A stretch of DNA of 64,000 bases. Origin: UBA5078 sp051252515 (GTDB lineage Bacteria > Pseudomonadota > Gammaproteobacteria > Pseudomonadales > Pseudohongiellaceae). The stretch lies in the NCBI GenBank assembly GCA_051252515.1, contig JBPOFS010000006.1, forward strand, positions 62,001 through 126,000. The letters are read 5' to 3'. The position numbers and the translations under genes are program-made. This document shows positions 52,189 to 60,140 of the stretch, in pieces (position 1 is the stretch's first letter; each line of letters opens with the position of its first letter). The notes beneath the pieces were generated by a model. The model was not told the origin of the DNA, made no database searches, and was given only the letters and a program-made list of their open reading frames with translations.

Positions 52189-52911
52189 ATGAACCCCTTA
52201 GATCGCAACAATAAGACAGCCTCAATTCAATATATCCACATTGGATTCGTACTTCTAACAGCGTGCCTTTACAGCGCAACAAGCAATGCCCACCCTGGCC
52301 CACTGGATGAAAATGGTGGTCATTACAATGGCAGTTCTTATCATTGTCATTTAGGCCTTTGTGAGCAACCTGATACTTTCTCTAGAACAGGGCAAGATAG
52401 CTTTTTCTTTGATACCGACAGCCGCAGCAAATATTTCAATGCTGTCGATTGGCCCTATGACGAAGATTTTGATGGTGATTGTCAGCCAACTCGCACCGAG
52501 ATTCTCGTCGCTACAAGCCGAACTCCCGTGCGCTACACCAACCCAAGAAACTGTGAGGTGCGCACCGGAGAATGGCTCGATGAGTACACAGGAAAAATGT
52601 TTACTGTAGCGGCGCAAATTGCGATCGATCATATTATCCCATTGAAGTATGCGCACAATGTCGGTGGGGATCGCTGGCCTACGAATAAGAAGGTCGCTTT
52701 CGCAAACGATCCTATGAATTTATTACTGAGTGAGCGTAGCGAGATACGCAAGAAGGGAGACAAAGGTCCTAGCCGATACCTCCCAAGAGAAGAATACCGT
52801 TGTGATTACGCGCGGCAATGGCAGGCGATTGCCGAGAAGTATGAGCTGCGCTTAGCCAGTCGTGACCGAAACCGTATAACGGCATTGTTAAAAGACTGTT
52901 CTCAGGATTAA
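52189..52911 (+). CDS. Secreted YHYH-HNH endonuclease
   Basis: The 240-residue protein has a signal peptide (about 14-34, ending ATSNA). An N-terminal YHYH-type motif follows (HPGPLDENGGHYNGSSYHCH), which binds metal in related proteins, then a DUF1524/HNH nuclease domain (about 115-225). The nuclease motif is IDHIIPLKYAHNVGG (His-His region) with NDPMNLLL and a later Arg-rich segment. I infer an exported DNase; it could provide nutrients from extracellular DNA or act in competence, but neither is shown. It starts 27 bp after nadC with GAAGGTG upstream. A bidirectional terminator follows. Confidence 0.83.
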   Translation: MNPLDRNNKTASIQYIHIGFVLLTACLYSATSNAHPGPLDENGGHYNGSSYHCHLGLCEQPDTFSRTGQDSFFFDTDSRSKYFNAVDWPYDEDFDGDCQPTRTEILVATSRTPVRYTNPRNCEVRTGEWLDEYTGKMFTVAAQIAIDHIIPLKYAHNVGGDRWPTNKKVAFANDPMNLLLSERSEIRKKGDKGPSRYLPREEYRCDYARQWQAIAEKYELRLASRDRNRITALLKDCSQD

Positions 52912-52924
52912 AAATTCAAGACAA

Positions 52925-52952
52925 AAAAAAGGCCCATTTAAGGGCCTTTTTT
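52925..52952. terminator. Bidirectional terminator
   Basis: AAAAAAGGCCC (52925-52935) and GGGCCTTTTTT (52942-52952) are perfectly complementary around a 6-base loop, with A and T runs on both sides. It lies between the converging nuclease and cytochrome c genes. Confidence 0.93.
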
Positions 52953-52964
52953 ACTGCAGCAAGT

Positions 52965-53366
52965 TTACGGTGCTACTTCAATTTTGATGTCTTTCATCAT
53001 GCCACTGGCATAAGTTAAGCGCGTATCGCCTGCTGGGAAACCCGATATTTCTAATACATAAGCCATAACGTCTTCGTACTCGTTATCAAGCAATGCACCT
53101 GGCTTATCTGCAGGCATTGCGCTCATGATCTGTTCGAACAAGTATTGCAACGGCTGCCCTCTCCAACTTTGGAATACTGTCTTGTAATAATCAGCATTGT
53201 GGCAAGTTGAACAATTGGACTCAAACATTGGCGCACCAATAGCGGCTTGCTCTGCTGTATAGGCACCATCACCCAAAGAAGTAGGGGCTGCACCGGCATC
53301 TGCAATTGCAGCGCTAGCCAAAATCAAAGTCATCAATGTCGCTGTAAAGAGTTTTGCTGTTTTCAT
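52965..53366 (-). CDS. Small periplasmic cytochrome c
   Basis: The 133-residue protein has a signal peptide (ending near SAAIADA, residue 24) and one heme c site, CSTCH, in ESNCSTCHNADYY. The axial methionine candidate is in IMSAMPADKPGALLD, and the fold end is YEDVMAYVLEISGFPAG. This pattern is common in monoheme cytochromes that serve PQQ or other periplasmic dehydrogenases; no partner gene is adjacent. ATG 53366 is used with CGGAG upstream. It differs from the cytochrome domains at 23-24 kb and 33 kb, which share a GP..M and MPP pattern. Confidence 0.9.
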   Translation of the reverse strand: MKTAKLFTATLMTLILASAAIADAGAAPTSLGDGAYTAEQAAIGAPMFESNCSTCHNADYYKTVFQSWRGQPLQYLFEQIMSAMPADKPGALLDNEYEDVMAYVLEISGFPAGDTRLTYASGMMKDIKIEVAP

Positions 53367-53586
53367 ATCCGAACACTCCGGCACGTAAGTGCAACTGTTT
53401 TACTAATCTTACGGGTTCTATATTAGCATTTCAGGCTGAATCCAACCTGAACGCCACAATAAGTCTTACGCAATAGAGCCTGACTGGAGATATCGATTAA
53501 AGCCCGAAAGCCCTGTCATTTGCGTGAAAGCGGGCTACCTTAAACTAGCCGCTTGCAATTATCAAGCTGACTGAATGGCAAAATGC

Positions 53587-54360
53587 TTAGACGTTCCCAG
53601 ACTTAAAGGGGGCACTAATCATGGCTTTAAGCGCCCCTTGCTGATCAAACATTAACACAATGTTGCGATAGCGGGAGGTCAGCGGCAAGAAATAATATTC
53701 GTCAATTTCACTCTCGCCCTGTTCGAGCACACGTTCGATTTGCCGCTTCATATCCGCATTGTTTGCCATGATCTCCTGCGCATCCACTGCGGACCTTATA
53801 ACCCGTGAAAAATGCTCAGATAATGGAGCATATAGCCCAAACTGCTCATGGGGAGGGATTTGCTCAGTCTCTGCTAGACGCAAATACTCCTGAACCCCTA
53901 GACCAGAGTCAGGTCGGTCGGCATAAACCACCACGGGTCTATGCAGGCCAAACGCGTCCAATTGCTGGAGTTCTACTCCTTGTGATTGCAGGGCCACCGC
54001 TGGCACCGTGTAAAAACTGGTGTCCAGAAACACGACAGCGACCGGGCGTTGCTCATAAACCGCCTTGATCCCCCACAGTAAGGCGCCACTCTGAATGAGG
54101 ACAACCACGCCAATATCCACCAGAAGTTCACGACGTGATTTCTTTGGGTTGTAGAGCACGAGGGTCAATAATGGGCCGAGCACAAGATCTACGGCAGCCA
54201 CAAGACGAATCCCCTGCCACCCACCAGAGGCGGAGAAATAAGGGGCCGGATACCAAAATAGAAGTGCAATGCCTAGAAGGAGTGCGAATACGCTGAGACT
54301 TGCGAAGAAGTGCAAGACAGTGGCGGTATAGCGAGTATGAGGTCTTGCGAGTAGGAACAT
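53587..54360 (-). CDS. TfpX/TfpZ-family type IV pilin accessory protein
   Basis: The 257-residue membrane protein has about four hydrophobic helices (at 15-35, 52-75 and 85-105, with one short). The conserved start is MFLLARPHTRYTATVLHFFASLS, followed by LVAAVDLVLGPLLTLVLYNPKKSRRELLVD. The soluble C-terminal half (about 105-257) is periplasmic. Family members are encoded next to pilA and help pilin stability or assembly. It follows pilA by 178 bp in the same direction. The pilin has two C-terminal cysteines, which fits the group of pilins with such partners. Confidence 0.88.
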   Translation of the reverse strand: MFLLARPHTRYTATVLHFFASLSVFALLLGIALLFWYPAPYFSASGGWQGIRLVAAVDLVLGPLLTLVLYNPKKSRRELLVDIGVVVLIQSGALLWGIKAVYEQRPVAVVFLDTSFYTVPAVALQSQGVELQQLDAFGLHRPVVVYADRPDSGLGVQEYLRLAETEQIPPHEQFGLYAPLSEHFSRVIRSAVDAQEIMANNADMKRQIERVLEQGESEIDEYYFLPLTSRYRNIVLMFDQQGALKAMISAPFKSGNV

Positions 54361-54500
54361 AATGTCTTGTTCAGGAGTTCTAAGATTTAAGCCAGATCAG
54401 CAAAGTCCAATATCGGAGCAACAAGGGACGACGTTTATTGCAGGACTTTTTCCTTACTAAAGAGTTTTCTTTTATATCGACTCTATGGTGCTGTAAAACT

Positions 54501-54527
54501 TGCTGCGAGGCTAAGCGCCTCGCAGCA
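54501..54527 (-). terminator. Terminator after pilA
   Basis: TGCTGCGAGGC (54501-54511) and GCCTCGCAGCA (54517-54527) are perfectly complementary around a 5-base loop, 12 bp after the pilA stop. On the minus strand AGTTTTACAGC follows. Partial read-through to the accessory gene is likely. Confidence 0.8.
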
Positions 54528-54538
54528 GTAATTACCTA

Positions 54539-54973
54539 TTAGCACAAACCAGCCGCTAAACAAGTACCGCCTTCAGTCCAAATAATTGGAGCGACGACAC
54601 CACTAGGAGTCAGAGTGTAGGTTTTAGCAACGCCTGCAAACTCACCTGTTTTCGAAGTCGCAGTAATGATGCCTTCATCCATTGCAACAGCCGCTACAAC
54701 ACCGTCCGCCGCTTCAGCTGACGCAAATGCTGGTGGAATACCTGTAGTACCAGTATCTGTTCCGACCAGTGTAGTGATACGCCCTGTTTGCGCTGCCACT
54801 TCGAAGGCGCTCTTATAAGGAGTCGCTGCCAATATCACTTCAGAGAACGTCGCACGCTGCGTGTAAGTTTGGTACGCAGGTAGCGCTACCGCTGCCAAAA
54901 TACCGATAATTGCAACGACGATCATCAATTCGATCAATGTGAAACCTTGCTGTACTTTCTTAGTGTTAATCAT
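54539..54973 (-). CDS. pilA: Type IV major pilin PilA
   Basis: This 144-residue prepilin has the leader MINTKKVQQG, cleaved before Phe11 by PilD, and the hydrophobic FTLIELMIVVAIIGILAAVALPAYQ helix with Glu at position 5 of the mature chain. The globular part is small and Ala/Thr/Gly-rich; two cysteines (138 and 144) near the C-terminus could form the D-region disulfide, with an unusually short loop. AGGAGATAAAAG precedes the ATG. A sigma-54-like motif lies 112-128 bp upstream. The pilus genes pilB, pilC and pilD lie divergently across a 446-bp gap. Confidence 0.96.
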   Translation of the reverse strand: MINTKKVQQGFTLIELMIVVAIIGILAAVALPAYQTYTQRATFSEVILAATPYKSAFEVAAQTGRITTLVGTDTGTTGIPPAFASAEAADGVVAAVAMDEGIITATSKTGEFAGVAKTYTLTPSGVVAPIIWTEGGTCLAAGLC

Positions 54974-55084
54974 CTTTTATCTCCTAGGATAAATAATTTT
55001 AGAAAAAGCCTATGTGCCTGTTTTAAGAATCGTTGTCTTGTTCATTCAAGTGGCCTTCTTGTATGAAACAGTTACGTAAGTTAG

Positions 55085-55101
55085 TACACGAGCCGTGCCA
55101 A
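55085..55101 (-). promoter_or_regulatory. Candidate sigma-54 promoter of pilA
   Basis: On the minus strand TTGGCACG (55094-55101) matches the -24 element; the -12 position, 10 bases on, reads GTGTA instead of TTGCA. Spacing is correct, but the -12 GC is GT. pilA transcription from sigma-54 under PilSR control is known in Pseudomonas. Confidence 0.45.
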
Positions 55102-55332
55102 CATTTTTCTTATCGCCAGAAAAACACCCCAACCAACTGTATTTAAAGGAAATATTTATTTAAGACTCATTTGGCCCAAATTTTCACTGTTAACTTGCTC
55201 ACAAAAAAAGCCATTTTAGAACTGACAATTTTTGTCACACATCGCCACTGAGCGACACAAACACACCTTATTGACACCCCTCATGACTCAAGCAATGACA
55301 CGACGACGCCAAGGTTTACTCGCCTCATTCGC
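55102..55332. other. Intergenic region between pilA and pilB
   Basis: The 446-bp divergent gap (54974-55419) holds candidate promoters for both directions. This stretch is AT-rich at 55105-55210 and probably contains the upstream activator region for pilA. I see no gene or repeat in it. Confidence 0.45.
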
Positions 55333-55361
55333 TGTTGAAGGCCCTAACGATGATCTATACT
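55333..55361 (+). promoter_or_regulatory. Candidate sigma-70 promoter of pilB-pilC-pilD
   Basis: TGTTGA (55333-55338) and TATACT (55356-55361) are 17 bp apart and lie about 60 bp before the pilB ATG. The -10 box matches consensus at five of six positions, the -35 less well. Confidence 0.45.
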
Positions 55362-55419
55362 GAGCAAACATTGCACACAGGCCAAACTCATCAAAGCGTA
55401 CTTAAAGTAGTAGCAAATC

Positions 55420-57117
55420 ATGCAGAAAAACATAAGCGGACTCGCCAAGCGGCTCGTCTCGATTGGCATACTGTCTGAGGCTCAAGCCGAAGAGTCGCTG
55501 CGCTGTGCCAGCCGGGACAAGATCCCGCTAGTCACGCATTTGGTAAAAAACAAGATTGCCGATAGCCACCGTATCGCCATTGCTGCCTCTGCTGAATACG
55601 GCGCGCCCTTGATGGACTTAAACGCCTTTGATTTGACCCTGTGCCCGAAAGATTTAGTGGATCCAAAGCTACTTCGTAAGCACCGCGTTCTCCCCTTGTA
55701 CAAACGGGCCAATCGACTCTATATCGCCGTATCGGACCCTACCAATATCACCGCGGTGGATGAGGTGAATTTTCATACAGGTCTGAGCACCAACGTCGTT
55801 ATCGTCGATGAAACAATTCTCTCCTCGGCAATAGACCGCTTTATCGATGACAGCGAAGGCGGAAGCCAATTGCTCGGCGAAATCGATGATGTGGACTTAG
55901 AGGGCTTAGACCTTGAGGTCGAGGAAAAAGAGACCACGACAGAGCAAAACGACGCTGCGGACGAAACCCCTATTGTACGGTTTGTTAATAAGGTGCTCTT
56001 AGACGCTATCCGTGGCGGTGCATCAGATATTCATTTTGAACCCTACGAGAAAATGTTTCGTATTCGTACACGGACTGACGGAATTCTGCGCGAAGTCGCA
56101 CGTCCGCCCTTGCATTTAGCCGCGAGGATTTCATCACGCCTGAAAATAATGTCACAGATGGATATCTCGGAGCGCCGCTTACCGCAAGACGGGCGCATTA
56201 AAATGAAACTGTCGCGTACTAGAGCAATCGATTTCCGTGCCAATACCCTGCCGACTCTATGGGGGGAAAAAATTGTACTGCGGATCTTAGACCCTAGCAG
56301 CGCTCAGATGGGAATCGATGCACTCGGCTATGAAGAAGATCAAAAAGCCTTGTTCATGGACAGTCTTAATAAGAGCCAAGGCATGATTCTCGTGACAGGC
56401 CCAACCGGTAGCGGTAAGACCGTCTCCCTTTATACTGGGCTTAATATATTAAATACCAGTCAAAGAAACATCTCGACGGCCGAAGACCCAGTAGAGATTA
56501 ATTTGGAAGGCGTTAACCAAGTCGCAGTGAACCCTCGTATCGGGCTAAGCTTTGCCACTGCCCTGCGCGCATTCCTGCGCCAAGACCCAGACATCATCAT
56601 GGTGGGTGAAATCAGGGACTTAGAAACCGCAGAGATCGCTATTAAAGCCTCGCAAACGGGTCACCTTGTGCTATCGACATTGCACACCAATAGCGCTGCT
56701 GAAACCTTAACTCGCCTTCGCAATATGGGAATCCCCTCATTTAATTTGGCTACATCTGTCTCTTTAATTATTGCTCAACGTCTGTGCCGCCGATTATGCT
56801 CGTACTGCAAGAAACCCATCAAACTACCTGATAGCACGCTATTAGACGCAGGCTTTAAAAAAGATCAGCTAGAAGACTTACAACTCTTTAGCCCTGCTGG
56901 CTGTGATGCTTGTACCGAAGGTTATAAAGGCAGAGTTGGAATCTATGAAGTAGTTCCGGTTACCGATGGCATCTCTCGTATTATCATGCAGGATGGTAAT
57001 TCCATTGAAATTGCAGACCAAGCAAGCAAGGAAGGTTTTAATAATTTGCGCCAATCCGCATTGGAGAAAGTAGCAAAGGGATTAACCAGTTTAGATGAGG
57101 CCAACCGCGTCATCTAA
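55420..57117 (+). CDS. pilB: Type IV pilus assembly ATPase PilB
   Basis: PilB powers pilus extension as a cytoplasmic hexamer. The 565-residue protein has an N-terminal MshE/GspE-II type domain (about 1-150) and the ATPase domain with ASDIHFEPYE, Walker A GPTGSGKTVSLY, the Asp box AEDPVEINLEGVNQ and Walker B region IIMVGEIRDLETAEIA. A tetra-cysteine zinc site follows (CRRLCSYCKKP and CDAC). The gene leads the pilB-pilC-pilD-coaE-yacG run, with pilC 41 bp downstream. It begins at ATG 55420 with a weak ribosome-binding site. Confidence 0.97.
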   Translation: MQKNISGLAKRLVSIGILSEAQAEESLRCASRDKIPLVTHLVKNKIADSHRIAIAASAEYGAPLMDLNAFDLTLCPKDLVDPKLLRKHRVLPLYKRANRLYIAVSDPTNITAVDEVNFHTGLSTNVVIVDETILSSAIDRFIDDSEGGSQLLGEIDDVDLEGLDLEVEEKETTTEQNDAADETPIVRFVNKVLLDAIRGGASDIHFEPYEKMFRIRTRTDGILREVARPPLHLAARISSRLKIMSQMDISERRLPQDGRIKMKLSRTRAIDFRANTLPTLWGEKIVLRILDPSSAQMGIDALGYEEDQKALFMDSLNKSQGMILVTGPTGSGKTVSLYTGLNILNTSQRNISTAEDPVEINLEGVNQVAVNPRIGLSFATALRAFLRQDPDIIMVGEIRDLETAEIAIKASQTGHLVLSTLHTNSAAETLTRLRNMGIPSFNLATSVSLIIAQRLCRRLCSYCKKPIKLPDSTLLDAGFKKDQLEDLQLFSPAGCDACTEGYKGRVGIYEVVPVTDGISRIIMQDGNSIEIADQASKEGFNNLRQSALEKVAKGLTSLDEANRVI

Positions 57118-57158
57118 ACACCCCGCCCTAGCGGATCTATTCTCTATCGAGGCTCATC

Positions 57159-58382
57159 ATGGCTGCACAGACATCAGTAAACCAAACCATATACACGTGG
57201 CAAGGAACCGATAAGAATGGCAAAAAAACGAAAGGCGAAATGCCCGGAGCCAGCCAAGCCTTAGTCAAAGCACAATTGCGTAAACAGGGAGTCAATGCCA
57301 CCAAGGTCAAACGTAAGTCCAAAGACTTGTTTAGTCCAAGGAAACAAAAGATCACTCCTGGAGACATTGCCATATTCAGCCGCCAACTCGCGACGATGAT
57401 GAAAGCCGGCATTCCACTTGTACAATCCTTTGAGATCGTAGGCGATAGCCTTGAAAACCCTTCGATGGCGATACTAGTTCGTGCGGTACGCGACGATGTC
57501 GCAGCAGGAAACAATTTTGCAGATTCGATTCGCAAACATCCTCGTTATTTTGACGAGCTATTTTGCAATCTTGTCGAATCCGGCGAACAGTCGGGTGCAT
57601 TGGAAACGATGCTCGATCGCGTCGCCACCTACAAAGAAAAAACTGAAGCACTAAAATCTAAAATCAAAAAAGCAATGAACTATCCTATTGCCGTCGTCGT
57701 GGTCGCGCTCATCGTCACAGGCATTCTACTGGTGAAGGTGGTTCCGCAGTTCGCCGAAACATTCAGCAGCTTCGGCGCTGATTTACCCGCATTCACCCTG
57801 TTCGTACTGGGTCTTTCCGATATCGCCATTGCCCACTGGTGGAAAGCCATCATAGGCATTGGCTTGGCTGGTTATGCATTTAAAGAAGCTCGACTTCGTT
57901 CCCAAAAATTTGCTGATTCCGTTGATCGAATCGCATTGAAATTGCCTATTATTGGTCCGATTATTGAGAAATCTTGCTATGCTCGTTTCACAAGAACCCT
58001 TTCAACGACCTTTGCTGCTGGGGTTCCACTTGTCGATGCATTAGAGTCAGTCGCTGGTGCTACAGGCAATATCGTCTACTCAACGGCCACCCTGAAAATA
58101 AGGGACGACGTCAGCGCAGGGCAACAATTGAATTTCGCCATCCGCACGACAACCTTATTTCCTTCAATGATTACGCAAATGGTGGGTATAGGTGAGGAGT
58201 CAGGAGCGCTTGATACCATGCTAGACAAATGCGCTACATACTATGAAGCAGAGGTCGATAATGCGGTAGACGGCCTAACCTCTTTGATGGAACCTATTAT
58301 CATGTCGGTGCTAGGAACTCTTATTGGTGGTTTGATGATTGCGATGTACCTACCAATATTCCAACTAGGACAAGTGGTGTAA
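57159..58382 (+). CDS. pilC: Type IV pilus inner-membrane platform protein PilC
   Basis: PilC is the inner-membrane platform that couples PilB to pilin assembly. The 407-residue protein has an N-terminal cytoplasmic domain, a repeated T2SSF domain (the halves at about 70-200 and 270-400), each followed by hydrophobic helices, and the conserved GIPLVQSFEIVGDS and GVPLVDALESVAGATGN segments. It contains one cytoplasmic NxxG-E motif (ESGEQSGALETML and GIGEESGALDTMLD), the family signature. It lies 41 bp after pilB and 6 bp before pilD. Confidence 0.97.
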   Translation: MAAQTSVNQTIYTWQGTDKNGKKTKGEMPGASQALVKAQLRKQGVNATKVKRKSKDLFSPRKQKITPGDIAIFSRQLATMMKAGIPLVQSFEIVGDSLENPSMAILVRAVRDDVAAGNNFADSIRKHPRYFDELFCNLVESGEQSGALETMLDRVATYKEKTEALKSKIKKAMNYPIAVVVVALIVTGILLVKVVPQFAETFSSFGADLPAFTLFVLGLSDIAIAHWWKAIIGIGLAGYAFKEARLRSQKFADSVDRIALKLPIIGPIIEKSCYARFTRTLSTTFAAGVPLVDALESVAGATGNIVYSTATLKIRDDVSAGQQLNFAIRTTTLFPSMITQMVGIGEESGALDTMLDKCATYYEAEVDNAVDGLTSLMEPIIMSVLGTLIGGLMIAMYLPIFQLGQVV

Positions 58383-58388
58383 AAAACA

Positions 58389-59288
58389 ATGACAGTAATA
58401 GAGTTACTTCAATATAACCCAAGCGTTTTAATTATATTTTGCACAGTGCTCGGGCTACTGGTCGGCAGTTTTCTCAATGTGGTGATATACCGTGTGCCAG
58501 TCATGCTGCAACGCGAATGGCGCCAACAATGCTGCGAGTTCCTAGAGCTTGATGAAAGCACGATCAGCAAAGAAGGCACCGCTGAACAACACAAAGTATT
58601 TAATCTAGTTAAACCTGACTCTCATTGCCCTAAATGCAATGCCCCCGTGCGCGCCTGGCAAAACATCCCTATTATCAGTTATCTATTCTTGCGCGGACGC
58701 TGCAATGCCTGCAAAACCCCCATCTCGATCCGCTACCCGATTATCGAAGCAGTTACTGGACTCCTGTCCGCTCTAGTGGCTTGGCAGTTTGGTGCCACAG
58801 CCCTTACCTTGGCATTACTAGTACTTACTTGGTGTCTCGTCTGCCTCACCATGATCGACTTCGATCATCAACTACTCCCTGACAACATCACCATCCCCTT
58901 GCTGTGGCTTGGCCTGCTAGTCAATACCTTGCTTGCTGACTCAGGTGTTAGCCCTCGTGACGCTCTTATAGGGGCAGCGCTGGGCTATCTTTCATTGTGG
59001 GGCGTGTACTGGGTATTCAAACTCCTTACAGGCAAAGAAGGCATGGGGTATGGCGACTTCAAACTTCTTGCGGCACTTGGCGCATGGATGGGCTGGCAAC
59101 CACTGCTATTGATTGTAATTCTTTCCAGTCTGGTGGGCGCTGTAGTGGGTATCATTATGCTTGTTGTGCTTGGCCGTGATCGTAATATCCCTATCCCTTT
59201 TGGTCCTTACCTTGCAGGCGCAGGCTTTATTGCGTTGATTTGGGGGGACAGTTTTATGTCAACTTACCTCAGCGTCATGGTCAACTAA
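58389..59288 (+). CDS. pilD: Prepilin peptidase/N-methyltransferase PilD
   Basis: PilD cleaves prepilin leaders after glycine and N-methylates the new N-terminus. The 299-residue protein has about eight TM helices. The cytoplasmic domain has the tetra-cysteine zinc site (CPKCNAP and CNACKTP), and the two catalytic aspartates are in MIDFDHQLLPD and GYGDFKLL. All are canonical. It starts 6 bp after pilC, and coaE begins one base after its stop. This is the expected pilBCD-coaE-yacG order of Pseudomonas-type genomes. PilA at 54.5 kb is the obvious substrate. Confidence 0.97.
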   Translation: MTVIELLQYNPSVLIIFCTVLGLLVGSFLNVVIYRVPVMLQREWRQQCCEFLELDESTISKEGTAEQHKVFNLVKPDSHCPKCNAPVRAWQNIPIISYLFLRGRCNACKTPISIRYPIIEAVTGLLSALVAWQFGATALTLALLVLTWCLVCLTMIDFDHQLLPDNITIPLLWLGLLVNTLLADSGVSPRDALIGAALGYLSLWGVYWVFKLLTGKEGMGYGDFKLLAALGAWMGWQPLLLIVILSSLVGAVVGIIMLVVLGRDRNIPIPFGPYLAGAGFIALIWGDSFMSTYLSVMVN

Positions 59289-59289
59289 G

Positions 59290-59913
59290 GTGTCGAGCAA
59301 CGCACCCCGAAAATTAGTCGTTGGCGTCACAGGAGGGATCGGCAGCGGCAAAACAACCGTCACGGATAAACTAGCCAAGCTTGGCATTGATGTCATCGAT
59401 GCGGATGTTGTTGCGCGACTTGTGGTGTTACCCGGCACCGATGGGCTTTTGCAGATCAGCCAACACTTTGGCAATACGCTCATTCGCGCTGACGGTACCC
59501 TCGACAGAAAAGCATTGCGCGCAAAAGTATTTGCCGACGAAAAAGAACGGCAATGGCTCGAAACTTTATTGCATCCAAAAATCCGACAAGAAATTCAGCG
59601 ACAGTTAGACCAATCACAATCTCCCTATAGCATTCTTTCATCTCCGCTACTTCTAGAAACCGGACAAGACTCTCTCGTCGATAAAGTGCTACTTGTCGAT
59701 ACAACCCAAGCATTGCAAATAAGTAGAACCCAGAAGCGAGATGACACAAGTGTTGAGGCCGTTTCTGCTATCATGGCGGCGCAATGGTCACGCGCCAAAC
59801 GACAAGGCCGTGCAGATGTGATCATTCTCAACGATGGTGATTTGGAGCAGCTTGATAACGAAATAATGGCTGCTCATCACACATTTTTGGCAATGACGTC
59901 AAACCGCAAATAG
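59290..59913 (+). CDS. coaE: Dephospho-CoA kinase CoaE
   Basis: CoaE phosphorylates the ribose 3'-hydroxyl of dephospho-CoA, the last step of coenzyme A synthesis. The 207-residue protein has the P-loop GVTGGIGSGKTTVTDKLAKLG and the DADVVARLVV segment that binds substrate, plus the LID-type helix around the LLLETGQDSLVDKVLLVD strand. The start is a GTG at 59290, one base after the pilD stop; a later start would remove part of the first strand. Ribosome-binding signals are weak, so translation probably depends on coupling to pilD. Confidence 0.95.
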   Translation: MSSNAPRKLVVGVTGGIGSGKTTVTDKLAKLGIDVIDADVVARLVVLPGTDGLLQISQHFGNTLIRADGTLDRKALRAKVFADEKERQWLETLLHPKIRQEIQRQLDQSQSPYSILSSPLLLETGQDSLVDKVLLVDTTQALQISRTQKRDDTSVEAVSAIMAAQWSRAKRQGRADVIILNDGDLEQLDNEIMAAHHTFLAMTSNRK

Positions 59914-59941
59914 TTCAACTCTACAAGAGTCAGCCTACTTT

Positions 59942-60133
59942 ATGAAATCACGTGAATTGAAAGTAAACTGCCCCACCTGCAATGAAATTGTCGTGTGGTC
60001 AGAAGCCAACCCGTTCCGACCCTTTTGCACGGAACGATGCAAACTCATAGATTTTGGCGATTGGGCAGCAGAGCGTCATGTCATTGCAGGGGAATCAGTC
60101 CCCACTCAAGATGATGAAGACGAGGGCTATTGA
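59942..60133 (+). CDS. yacG: DNA gyrase inhibitor YacG
   Basis: YacG is a small zinc protein that binds the GyrB C-terminal region and blocks DNA binding in E. coli. The 63-residue protein has the four zinc cysteines in CPTC (10-13) and FCTERCKLIDFGDWA (29 and 33 in this chain) and an acidic tail (DDEDEGY). Its length is typical. It follows coaE by 28 bp in the conserved pilD-coaE-yacG group and converges with the large secreted protein gene, whose stop lies 7 bp away. Confidence 0.95.
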   Translation: MKSRELKVNCPTCNEIVVWSEANPFRPFCTERCKLIDFGDWAAERHVIAGESVPTQDDEDEGY

Positions 60134-60140
60134 TTCGCGC

